This document shows, piece by piece, positions 41,967 to 52,509 of a DNA stretch of 64,000 nt (position 1 is the stretch's first letter; every line of letters starts with the position of its first letter). The position numbers were made by a program, and so were the translations under genes. The notes under the pieces are model-generated. The model was not told the DNA's origin and made no database searches. It worked only from the letters and a program-made list of their open reading frames with translations. Source of the stretch: Balamuthia mandrillaris (Eukaryota > Discosea > Longamoebia > Balamuthiidae); the NCBI GenBank assembly GCA_031835245.1, contig JAVKOQ010000177.1, positions 1 through 64,000 on the forward strand. The letters run 5' to 3'.

Positions 41967-43599
41967 TCTCTCTCTCTCTTGTTGTGCATTTTCCATTATA
42001 AGGCAAAGTTAAAGTTATGAGAAAGGCCCTCAAAGGTTGGAAAGGGGAAGAACGACGACTAAGAAGTCGTGTTCTGTTGTTGGAAGCTGAACTAAAAGAC
42101 GCTCAATCGCTCCACACTATAAAAGATAAAGAGTTAGAATCAGTATGTCTTTGCATTCTTGCTCTCCTTTTTCTGCTTCTTATAAGCTTTTCTTAACAAA
42201 CATCCACAGAGACAAGCTGCGTTTGAATATCTACAGAACACAAATAAGCGCATTCAATCCGAAAAAGAGCTTTTGTTGACACGCTACGAGGAATCGCAAG
42301 GATTGTTACGCAAAGCAATGGAAGCTATCTCCAACCAAGAACATAAGATAGAAGAGCTAAGAAAACGGGAAGAAGAGCATCAAAAGCTTCAACAAGAGGT
42401 TCGTTTTTGTTGTTGCTTGTTACTTTGCAGTCCATCTCATTTCGGTTCATTTCTTGCTCAATAAAATAACTTAGCTGCACGAAATCAAAGTGGAAAGCAT
42501 TAAGTTGAAAACGGAACTAGTGGAATCCAAGCAAACATACGAACTGAAGTTGATCTCCTTCCAAAGAGAAGCAAATAGCACCAAAGACGATTTGGAGGCC
42601 GAAAATACAAGCCTCCAATCTTCCATTCGCAAATATCGAGAGAGGTATCTTCGTTCTCTCTCCCTTCATTACTTTATTTTTCAGCGTTCTTCTCTGTTCT
42701 TACCATATTCTCCTCGTTGTTATGTTTGAAGTTTAATCGAAGTGGAAACAGAATTGGAAACAGAGAAACAACAAACTAAAAGGCTAAGAGGACAATTGAC
42801 CGCCTTGGAAGCTTTAAAACAACAACTTAGAGCCAGAGTGAAAGAACTGGAAGAAGAGAAATTCAAACCAACACAAGTCACTCTCTCTTGCCCTTCTTCC
42901 TCTTCTTCAATTTCTTCGTCATTTTCGCAACTATCAATCACATCCACGACACCAATGCCAAGTTTGGATAGAAGCGAGCGAGAGTCAAGACAAGAACAAA
43001 TGAGCATGACTGCGAAGACGATGACAGTCAATTCTATACTAACTCCATCTATATCGACCGTTCCATCTATCACGTTCACGCGCAAAGAAAGCAACTCGCT
43101 TCTCCCTTGGAGAAACGATACTTCTCCTTCTTCTTCTTTCTCCTCCTCCTCCTCTTCGGATGAAAAACCGCAAGATGAGCATCAACAGCACCAAAAGCGG
43201 AAAAATTCAGACAATAGCGATGAATTCGTCAAACGAAAACGAACAAATGTTCTCGTATTTGATATAGTTGATGCTGAAGAAGGCGCTGTTGATGTTGCTA
43301 CGACCAATAAGGCAGACCGTTGTTCAAAAGATACCGTGATTGACTTGCACGCAAACGACGAAGAAGCAGAAAAACAGAAAGACGACATGTCGACAGAACA
43401 ACATATAAGACAAGAACGTGAGAGAAAACTATTTAAATGGAAACAGGAACAAAGAAAACGACAGGAACAGCTTCTCTCCGCCAAACAATACTCCGCCTAT
43501 GAACGCAGGAGGCAGGACGAACAACGCAGAGAAAAACAGAAACAAACTGAAGAGGAAGCTGTGCTTGGCGAAGGTTTCTATGGACGAAAAAAGCGTTAG
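40080..43599 (+). CDS. 867-residue coiled-coil protein
   Basis: Twelve exons: 40080-40338, 40395-40489, 40558-40695, 40848-41045, 41102-41305, 41404-41514, 41577-41751, 41821-41877, 42003-42142, 42210-42398, 42475-42644 and 42732-43599. All are in frame. Residues 1-85 are acidic and 85-170 Ser/Pro-rich. A long, almost continuous coiled coil spans about 210-640 (EERLEQAETRLKEATTKLI, ELLLTRYEESQ-like heptads). After a Ser/Thr-rich linker with a KRKRT stretch, the C-terminus is charged and helical (ERKLFKWKQEQRKRQEQ) ending GEGFYGRKKR. It could be a cytoskeletal, centrosomal or nuclear scaffold. No named family is recognised. An E2F-like site lies upstream. Confidence 0.85.
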
Positions 43600-43868
43600 A
43601 AAGCGGTGAGGATAACGAGGGGGAAAACAGGAAAACGCTTCGAAGTTTGTTATTTTGTTAAATGTTTTTTAAATGACAGGGAAATAGTCAAAAATAGTAT
43701 AAGCGGAACAGCTCTTACCTTTTCACCGGTTAACTATTTCACAGTTTATCCATAAGATGACGCTGTGAGACGGGTTAATCTCTCTGGACTTTTTGTACGC
43801 GTGGATTCACCAGAAAGCCCAGGCGCGATTGGTGGCACCACAAGCGAGTTTTCAAATGGCCATTCACC

Positions 43869-44113
43869 TCAACAACCAATCAGGGCAGATGGCCGGGAGG
43901 ATCACCCCGCTTCATGGGCAATCTGAAGATGGGGGAGGATCAACGCGCTCCTGTCCTTGCTCCTATCCGTGGCCCGCCATAGGCCGCTGGAGGGATCAGC
44001 CGAAAATCAGCGGCAAGATTATGGAAATTCGAAACCAAAACGGGAAATATTCCCCCTGACGAGCCACCGCATCTGCTGTCAACAACCAATCAGCAGGTCA
44101 TGACCTTTAAATA
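43869..44113 (+). promoter_or_regulatory. CCAAT/TATA-like promoter region
   Basis: TCAACAACCAATCAG occurs identically at 43869-43883 and 44079-44093, each with a CCAAT box. TTTAAATA (44106-44113) follows as a TATA-like element. The next gene starts at 44510, so a long leader or a 5' UTR intron is implied. Nothing else is recognisable in 43600-44509. Confidence 0.5.
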
Positions 44114-44509
44114 GCGACTTGGCGTTTTGCTCTTTCCCTGTTTCCCCTTCACTTACGAATCACACCAACCACCAAGCCACCCACCACCACCACCAAAACC
44201 AACCACTTTTTTTTTTGTGAAGGCTCCCCATTACAAAAAACGCACAGGCAGGCTGACCCCAAGTGAACAAACCAGAACCTCAAGCTGTTCTTTTCGCACG
44301 AACAAAGCAGCACCACACACTCATTGTTTTTTTTGTTTTATTTAATTTATTTTCCCAAAACTGGATCGAATAACACGGCCAAAAGCGTGACCTCTCGTGA
44401 CCACTTTTTTCAACAAACAGGTATGCCCATTGAGCTTCCTCTCCCTCTTCATGCTGTTTTTTCCATGTTGGCTCACTTTTTTTGTGTCTCTCCCAACCAA
44501 GAGTTTTAA

Positions 44510-44926
44510 ATGGAGACCTCCATGTTCGCCACCACGCCCGTTTTGTCCGGTCTGATGTGGGAGCAACCTCCATTGACCGCCCAACCGGAGCCCACCCACA
44601 TCACTCTCTGCCCTTTTGCTCAGAAGAAACTCACGCAGGAAGACGTCGACCAGGCAGTCGCCACCATCAAGGTTTGTTTTTTTTCCTTTTCTTTCTCTTT
44701 CTCGTTTCCTGTTGAAATGTCAAACAAAAAAGACTCACACAACAAAAATAAACAGTCGTTTGAGTTCCCTCCATTAAGTTGCGACTGCAGCAACAAGAAC
44801 GCAGAGTACAGAGGCTTCCTCGTCATCAACTACAAGCCGGTCTACTGGAATACCGATCGACAGTTTTCCAGGATCCATCTCAGCACTGAGAAGCAGCCAA
44901 GGTTTCCTTTCCTCTCCAAGGAGTGA
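44510..44926 (+). CDS. small two-exon gene, unknown function
   Basis: Exons 44510-44671 and 44756-44926 (ATCAAG|GTTTG ... AACAG|TCG) give 110 residues. The N-terminal half has ITLCPFAQKKLTQEDVDQAV, the C-terminal half FEFPPLSCDC and YRGFLVINYKPVYW. No signal peptide or membrane segment. The conserved-looking aromatic and Cys content and clean splice sites support a real gene. Family not recognised. Confidence 0.65.
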   Translation: METSMFATTPVLSGLMWEQPPLTAQPEPTHITLCPFAQKKLTQEDVDQAVATIKVCFFSFSFSFSFPVEMSNKKDSHNKNKQSFEFPPLSCDCSNKNAEYRGFLVINYKPVYWNTDRQFSRIHLSTEKQPRFPFLSKE

Positions 44927-45123
44927 AGCACTGCGGGGGAAAAAAGTGAAATAGTTTCAGTTTTTTTTTTCTAAAAGCAAACGCTCATTCTGAAAAGAGG
45001 AAAGGAAAGAGAGCTCTTGGTCTAAGTTGTGTATAACTCTCTGTTCATATTGTAACAAACAAAACAATAATAACAACAATAACATTGAAACTTACAAAGC
45101 TTACGTTCTCTCTTCTGTTGGTG

Positions 45124-46786
45124 TTAGTCGCGGTATTCATCCCCACAATCACCAGCTAACGTGTTTCCTTGGCTCAAAACGGAGTTGATCTTCTGGTGGT
45201 CTTTTTCGTCGAGCTCAAAGCAGAAGATCTTTTGGTTTTCCGCTCTGTGTTGTGAAAGGCTCAAGCGGGTTCCAATTATAATACCTCCCACCTTTATGAG
45301 AACGACCAGGATGAGAATAAGTTCGAGGAAGAGAAGCAACAAGAGAATGGCAAACAGAAGAGAGAGGAGGTGGGAAGAACTTCCTAAAAAATTCGTACCA
45401 TAGGCTTATCCAAGACCCACCTCGCAGCGACATTGCTGATGCTAACTTCATGCTTATCCGCTACTTCCTTCAACACGCTTAACAGTTGTTGAAACAGAGT
45501 CCATCCGCCCCACTCATCGATGAATCGTTTGTACTTTCGCAAAGAGATGGTGTTGAGCTCTCTCTTGGATGTGGGCTCCGAAGAAACGTTCACATACTTT
45601 TCGGAGAGAAAACCTCCCAACAGAGTTCCGTAACACAAAAGTTTAATGTTGTGTTGTTGGCAGAAAGGTATCATCTTCTGTTCCGGCCGCGTGTCGATGA
45701 GAGAGAAAGAGACTTGGTTGGAGACAATTGGAATGGACGAGTTTACGATCTTTGCCATGTGTTCCGTGTCAAAGTTGGTTAGCTGATACAGAAGGATAGA
45801 AATGAGAACATAGCATCACAACAAGTAAGGCTAGAAGGGAAGGAGAGGAACAATGTAAGTGATATGCATTACCCCGAGGAAACGTATCTTGCCTTCTTCT
45901 TGAAGGTCCTTGAGGTGCGTAATAGCGTCGAGATACCTTTCGTCGTCATAGTCTATTTTTAACGCAAAGTAGAGCAAAAGGAGTCAACGCCATCCGGGAG
46001 AGAAGCTTTGAACGTATGCACGAGAGAAGAGAAGAGAAGAGAATGGTGAAGAGAAGAGAAAGACTAACCCCACCAATGGAATTGCAACAAATCCAACTGA
46101 GTCGCTGCACAAAATTACCGTTAGCCGGAAACGTGAACTAGACGTGCGAAGAAAGAAAGTAAGAAAGAAACTACAGAAGAATGAAGAAGAATGAAGAACG
46201 AAGAAAAGAAGATAGCAGAAAGAGAAGAAAGAAAACGAAGAAAACGAAGAAAGAAGGAAGGAAGGAACAAGGAAGGAACAAGAGATTGTACAAAAGACCA
46301 ACTTTTCATTCGTTCGAGAGCATTGTTAATGTTCTCTTCAACCACTTGCCTGGTCATGGGTCCTGGTCGTGGCACCCACTTGCTGTTTTTAAATTGGTTA
46401 TAGCATTAGGTATTGTTTTTGTACGTGAGCTTCAAAAGCACAAAGAGGAATCCATACGTGAACATCTCAACGGGCTGATCTGGATAACGCTCAACAAAAG
46501 CTCCCATCAGATCTTCAGCGGGGCCATAAATATCCGCGCCATCAAAGGTGGTATACCCTTCTTTCGCATACTCTCTCATCTGGTGTTTTTTTCCGTTCTT
46601 GGTGAGTGAGAAACAAAGTGGTGGGCCAAAGGAAGAACGCCCGAAGAAGTATACCTCGCTTAACGCTTTGCTCAAGTCGATCTTACCATGTCCGCCAGAA
46701 ACTTGCCACAAGCCACTAAGCACCGGACAAATGGTAAAGTCCCCGCAAAGGCTTCTACGCGCCATGCTAGTTGGTGTGTTCAGCAT
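45124..46786 (-). CDS. aldo/keto reductase
   Basis: Seven exons (minus): 46786-46655, 46579-46458, 46382-46303, 46104-46069, 45952-45873, 45782-45399 and 45291-45124, giving 333 residues. AKR features are FDGADIYGPAEDLMG (catalytic Asp and Tyr), MFTKWVPRPGP (catalytic Lys, across a junction), LDLLQFHWW (His), LTNFD, PIVSNQVSFSLID, and VGGIIIGTRLS for cofactor binding. It should reduce aldehydes or ketones with NAD(P)H in a TIM barrel. Exon 4 is only 36 nt. An in-frame GTG at 46852 is not used as start; the first ATG is 46786. Confidence 0.92.
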
Positions 46787-47069
46787 CTTGCTCCCTTCCC
46801 TTCCTTTGGCGGCTTCGATAGGCAAACGCCTTTCTAACGCGCTTCTCTTCACGTCGTCACAGCGGAATGGGTCCCTCCTTGTCGACGTTTTATATAGCGG
46901 AAGGCCCTTGCCGCAACAAAACTCCTACCAAAGGGGTTGCTCTCCAGCAGGTGGAATTGGCGCCCTCGGTGTGAGGAACAACAAGGAAAAACAAATACAC
47001 ACAGAGTAGAATACTACATTTAAAACGGTTGCCTTGTTCAACAAAACTTGGAACCAACGATATATCTAT

Positions 47070-48236
47070 CTACACTTGCACTTGAATCTTCAAGGCATAA
47101 CCATACAACCGGTTCCTTCTGCCTCGTTCGATGTTCTTCTGCATCAGATCGTCGAACTCCTCTGCATTTTTTATCCGCACCAAGTCCTTCTCTTCATCTT
47201 CATACCGAACTGAAAGCTCCGATGCTGAAAGCCCCAACTGCACCGCCAGCAGCTGCTTCAGCTCTCCAAACGAGATATCTTCTTGTACACGAAGCATAGT
47301 GATGTCCTCCTCTTCGGACGCTGTGCAGTTGATGCACTTGATAGCGACTTTGTTCTTCATCAGTTCCTCGCACAATCTCGAAAGCTCGGCACCGTATTCT
47401 TCGGGGGCTAAAGGGGCTCGCGGAGAAAGGCAAGATGAGGTCCTAGGAGAAAAACAAGAAGAGGAACAGACGGAGGAGATATCACTGTTGCTTCCCTCGG
47501 AAGAACCTCCTTCCTGAGGATGTTGGTGAGGCGCGAAGGCATTATCCTCTTTAAGTTGCTTCAGCGCTCTCAAGAACCGCTTCTTGTGTCCAATGGCCTT
47601 TATACCCACAGCACCTAGCATCCGCTCGGTATTGTTGTCACTCTTTCCACTATCATTTTCGTCAAAGCCAAGCAACTCCGCCCCAGAGATGCTTAGAGCT
47701 CGAAAGTTCTCAGCATAGCGAGAGAGGTCCAAGTACTGCAACCACAGTTGAACGTCTGCTACCATCCAATCGGTAGGCAGTTTGTGCGTGAGGTTCACAA
47801 ACTCTGGTTGACATAGCATTTCTTTCCTGCCGCTTCCTTTCTCAAGTTTGACGATTTGAGAGGAAGGCGAGGGAGAGCTCAGCTCCTCTCGAATAGAAGC
47901 GAGCCTTTGGCGAGCTTTTCTGTCGGAGCCTGCTTTCACTTGCACTTCGCCAGGTTGAACCAATCCTGGAATAGAACAAAGATTGAGAAGAGAAGTCACT
48001 TGGAAGAGTATGCCAGAGGAAAAACAAATGCCGTTTCAAGACACTCACGCCGACTTACCGGAGTCAGGAAGGGCGTTCCGAGAGGAAGATATAAAGCGGC
48101 TAGCTTTGTTCCTTTTTGCATTGGTGCCGTCAGACGAAAAAGCTCTAACTGAAGTTTGTCCGTCTTGCCCTAGATGTTTCCCCGTGTCAATAGCACACGG
48201 CACCTTGGTTTGCTTCCTGCGGATGAGCTTTTTCAT
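47070..48236 (-). CDS. SAM-PB1 domain protein
   Basis: Exons 48236-48059 and 47965-47070 join in phase to 357 residues. A basic Ser-rich N-terminus is followed by a SAM domain (WMVADVQLWLQYLDLSRYAE, ISGAELLGF, GHKKRFLRAL; residues about 135-220) and a Ser-rich linker. The C-terminal PB1 domain (AIKCINCTAS, SFGELKQLLAVQLGLSASEL, VRYEDEEKDLVRIKNAEEFD; about 270-345) has its acidic OPCA-like motif in the last segment. Both are protein-interaction modules, so an adaptor in kinase signalling or selective complex assembly is likely. It shares a 389-bp divergent promoter with the phosphatase gene. Confidence 0.85.
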
Positions 48237-48625
48237 TCTCTGCCTGTTAGCGGCTGCTGACCAACGCCGAAAGACCTTTGGGTCTTGTCTCTTCCCTTCT
48301 TTCCGTTGAATAAAAAAAGAATGATCCTTTCTAGGGGGATAATCTTCCGACGGCGACTTAACACAGTCTTCTTTTCAATGAATCTCATTATCCAGGATCG
48401 GTGTAGCCTAGTTGCTCCGAGATTAAACGGTCGAAATAAGTAGATTCGCGAAAGGACGCAGATCTACGCCCAAACTAGTATGAACCTGACGTCACCGGCA
48501 CAGGTAATGTCGACACGATAACATGTCGGCAAAATTCTTCGGGCGGAGCTGCAGTTGAGCACCATTTTCCCGCCACAATTCAAACCACAACCAAAATATT
48601 ATTTTAGAAAAATAACGCCCAAGAG
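48237..48625. promoter_or_regulatory. divergent promoter with CRE and E2F-like sites
   Basis: Lies between the SAM-PB1 gene (minus) and the phosphatase gene (plus). It contains a palindromic CRE/ATF site TGACGTCA (48487-48494) and TTTTCCCGCC (48565-48574), an E2F-like element. No TATA box is obvious. Confidence 0.45.
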
Positions 48626-50625
48626 ATGGAAATGGAGCAAATGGTTTTGTTACCCTCTTCTCTTCTACTCGTCTCCTCTTGTTCTTCTTCTTCTTCCGTT
48701 CGTGTTTTTAAAGTTCTCGCTTTTTTTTTTCTGCTCTGCTCGTTACTTTTTTTCTTGCTTGCAACATCATCTTTTCTCTCTCTCTCTCTTCTTTCTTTTC
48801 TTGAAGTGGTCACCAACAAATTTGTATATCTGTAGGATCTGCCAGAGGCAAGCATGGAGCTTCCTCCGACGCCAACCATCTCCGCCACAACATCCAAACA
48901 GAGTTCTATACTTTCTTTCTTCATAAAGTTGACGCAAAAAAAGAGCAAGAAGATAAGGAATGAGGGCAGCCATGAAACCGCAAGACAAGGCGAAGTGGAA
49001 GAAGGAAACAAGGACAAAAGTGAAGAAGCAAGAAATGACCGAAAGAGAAAGCGAGAGAACACGAAATCGGCAGAAGAGGAAAGAGAACGGCCAGAAAGAA
49101 CGTCTACTTCTGCCTTCAAAACTATCGCCGACTTTTTCCTACCGCTCTCTTCTTCAGCTTCTTCTTCTTCTTCTTCTTCTTCTTCTTCTTCTTCTTCTTC
49201 TTCTTCTTCTTCTTTCTCCTCCTCTTCTTCTTCTTCTTCTTTCCTTCAGGTACCTCCAACAACTTCGTTGAAAGCAAAGGAAGAAGCGGAAGTGGGGGAC
49301 TCAACACATCAGTCTTCTCGTCGTCGTAGTCTTCGTATTCAAAATCGTAAAAGCTTTGAAGCAACCACTTCTCCTCTTCCTTCTTCTGCTTCCTCCAATA
49401 CATCACGAAAGAAAACGACAAAGAAGACAAAACGAAGAAAGAAGGAAGAGAATAATGCCACCAAAACTGCAACAAAAACAACCGCAAAGAAGAGAACCAG
49501 CGCTAGCACGGCTAAGAAAAGAGCGGGAAGAACCCAAATGACAGAAGAACAAAAACTAAAGGCTGCTTTGGTGCGGCGTCAACAAAGGGAACAAGCAGCA
49601 TTGAAGAAGAAACAAGAACAGGAGGAAGCGATGCAGAGACGACTGCGAGAAAAGGAGGAACAGAGAAGCGGTGTTGCCGTTTTTCCTTTTGTCTATTTGG
49701 GCAGCAAAGAGGCAGCAGCCAACTACGAATGGTTGAGAGCAAACGGTTGTCATCATGTTTTGAACGTAGCTTCCGAAGTTCCTAAATACTTTCATCAAAG
49801 GGTAATACGCTCCTTTTTTTAACATATCTTTCTTTTACTCTTCTGATGATGGTGAATAAATACTACAGGAAGAAGAAGGGTTCTCGTGGACATATATGCA
49901 CATAGAAGCGCAGGATAGCGAAGAACAAAAGTTGTTGCCACACTTTGAAAGAGCTACTTACGTAAATACCAATACTCCTTTGCTTCTTCTTTCCCCTAAG
50001 CGTTGTAACTCATTCTATCTCTTTATCCCGTTTGAAGTTCATTCATGAAGCTGTGCAGAAAGAACAAAACGTCCTCGTGCATTGGTATTTATTTTCTCTT
50101 TACCATCATTCGCATTGCTTGTTCTAAACAAAACAAAAAAAAATGAATGCCACATTCACAACCCATTTAGTAATGCGGGTCTGAGTCGATCTGTGACTAT
50201 ATTGATAGCCTATGCCATGAAGTATGCACTTCTTCTTTTATCACTCATTTAATTCCTCCGGAAACTAACTTCTTTTCCCAATAGACACTTGAACTTTAGC
50301 TTAAAGACCGCGTATGAACATGTAAAAGCTAAACGTCCTCGCCTCAATCCAAACAACGGTTTGTTCTTCCCTTTTCTTCTTTGATGTTTCTGTCTCCTTC
50401 TCTCTTTCTTTTTCTCTTTTGCTTATAGCGTTGCTCGCTCAACCTCAAACAGCGTTCAAGCAGCAGTTGATGCAGTTTGAGGAGATCGGTTTGGGTCTGA
50501 ATCCTTCTCTGGACTTTTTCGCCCGAACGAAGCGTCTCTCGGCATGCTACGGCAAACTAGTTGCAGCACAACCACCGGAAGAAACCGAAGAGAAAGAAAT
50601 GGTTGCGCTAGGGGGGTGGGACTGA
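48626..50625 (+). CDS. dual-specificity protein phosphatase
   Basis: Exons 48626-48643, 48836-49801, 49869-49961, 50038-50084, 50171-50221, 50285-50358 and 50429-50625, giving 481 residues. The N-terminal about 265 residues are low complexity: basic, with a (CTT)n-encoded poly-Ser run (49148-49213) and an AT-hook-like KKTKRRKK patch. The catalytic domain starts VFPFVYLGSKEAA and includes HVLNVASEVP, YMHIEAQD and the active site VLVHCNAGLSRSVTIL (HCX5R). The intron between exons 4 and 5 splits the catalytic Cys codon. It should dephosphorylate Tyr and Ser/Thr residues, possibly of MAP kinases. The basic N-terminus suggests nuclear location. Confidence 0.92.
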
Positions 50626-52509
50626 ACCTAGTGCAGGAAAAAATCTGAGTTGGTTGTTGATAAGCTTTTTTATTTATTTTAAACAAGAGTGAAACATCAA
50701 AGACAAAAGCAGCAACAAACATGACCGCCTTCTGAAATGGAACAGCAAAGCAAGAGAACAAGGATTAGTGAGCAGTGAGAAAGAGGGAGAGAGAGAGAGA
50801 GAAAAAATCGTTTTAAGGAGAAGCCAAAGTCAGTGCCCAAAATGGTGGGCAGTTACTTTTCTCTTACACAATTTTTTGTTCAGAGAGATTCCCATTTTGT
50901 AAACAAATCATCACAAGGTATGGCTAAATATAAAAACGAGGAAAGAACTAGAGGGGAGGGGGAGAGGGAGAGGGAGAGGGAGAGGGAGAGGGAGAGAGAG
51001 AGAACGTACCCTCACTACAAAGATTCGCTGTGTTTCGCTTTGGCTTGTGTTGTCTGCTGAAAAGAATTGAAGAAGAAAGAAAGAAAAAATTTGTGGCCAG
51101 GAACCCCTCGGCAAAAACCTAATGACCCCTCAAGGAGCCTCTGTAAAAGGACTTGGTCACCACCAGCCCCGCAGGAGAAGAAAAAACACCAGGTAAAACG
51201 TGACGCCATCCCCCTTTGTGACAGTCAAAAAATGCCCTACTCCTCCTCAATGCTTATGTCTGGCTTGCGGTGCTACATCCTTCTCCAATCTTCGATTCCT
51301 CTTCGGGTTTTTCTGTTGTTCTAGAACCGTTCGTTCGATCGCAGCAGGAAAGCAACTGGTCCGACAGGTGGCGACACTAAGGCTGTTCTCACAAACACCA
51401 ACCGAAAAACACCCCTGGTTGGGGCCAGAAAGCTCAGCGGAAGAGCAGAAAAAAAAAACTCTGTCAGAAAAAAACTCGTTGAAAAAAATCCACTTGCACG
51501 CGGTTAGATTCGCATCCAGCCCCTGCAAAGGGAATGCTGTCCTTTTTTTGCTTTGCGGACGTAAGCACTCTAAACTCCCTCCTTTTTCCTTCACGCAGAA
51601 TTTTCGTGTATCCACCTCAACATTCAAACACGGAGAAAATCTGTTCCAAAAGGAAATCTAACGGAAAAAATCTTTTTTTTAATTATATCTTCTCCTTGTA
51701 AGGCAAAGAATGATCTCCCGGAAAATATTTTTTTCAGTGATAAATGTTACCGGAGAAAAAACAAATGCAGCAAAGGAAGAAGAAGATGGAAGAAGGAAGA
51801 AAAAGTCGAAAGAAGGAAAAATAAAAAAAAGGGGTCTTGGGGAAAAAAATGCTGCTGTTGTTTTATTTTCTTTTTCTTTTTCTTTTTTGTCAACAGAAAA
51901 CACAGGGTGAACAGACGAGCAAACGAGAGGAAACAGAGAGGCACCATATAAACCAAATTCAAACTGAGAATAAATAGAGAGAAAAAACATAAAAAAAACT
52001 TTGGGTTCAAAAATTCGTATTTTTATTATTTTGTATAAACGTACGTACATTCGTCTTTCTCCCTGTTTTCTGTCTCTTTTGTTTTTATTCGCTTTTGACG
52101 GTTGGACGGTTTAAAACTGCTCTTTTCATCTTTTTCCACTTTTTTAAACAATTTTTTCTTTCTTTTTTCTCAAAGAAAAAAAAAGAAAAAGAAAAAGAAA
52201 AAGAAAAATCTTTTATAAAAAAACCTCCACACCGTTTTCTTTAGCTGGTGAAAACAAAGAGAAAACGGAAAGCAAAACCAAAAAAAAGTTGAGAAATCTG
52301 AGAGACAGAGGAAAAAAAAAACACCTTCCTCTCCACACTTTCATTTTTTTCCTTCTTCTCTTTTTCATTTTGTTTGGTGAACTGAAAAAAAAAAGACCAA
52401 CCTTTTCTTTTCTTTTTTCTCTTTGTGGTTGCTATAGTTTTCCTCCCCAATTAAAAACGTTAAACACCACAACAACAGTTCAAGCTGTTAAAATAAGAAA
52501 AAAAAAAAC
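50626..52509. other. intergenic, no gene recognised
   Basis: A GGGAGA-rich purine microsatellite lies at 50942-51002. The rest is A- and T-rich with scattered short ORFs that have no protein-like composition. The last 300 bp form the T/A-rich leader of the HA-domain gene. Confidence 0.6.

Noticed and set aside
51200-51661. 153-residue plus-strand ORF
   Set aside because: Composition is that of random AT-rich DNA, with no splice signals or motifs; left as intergenic.
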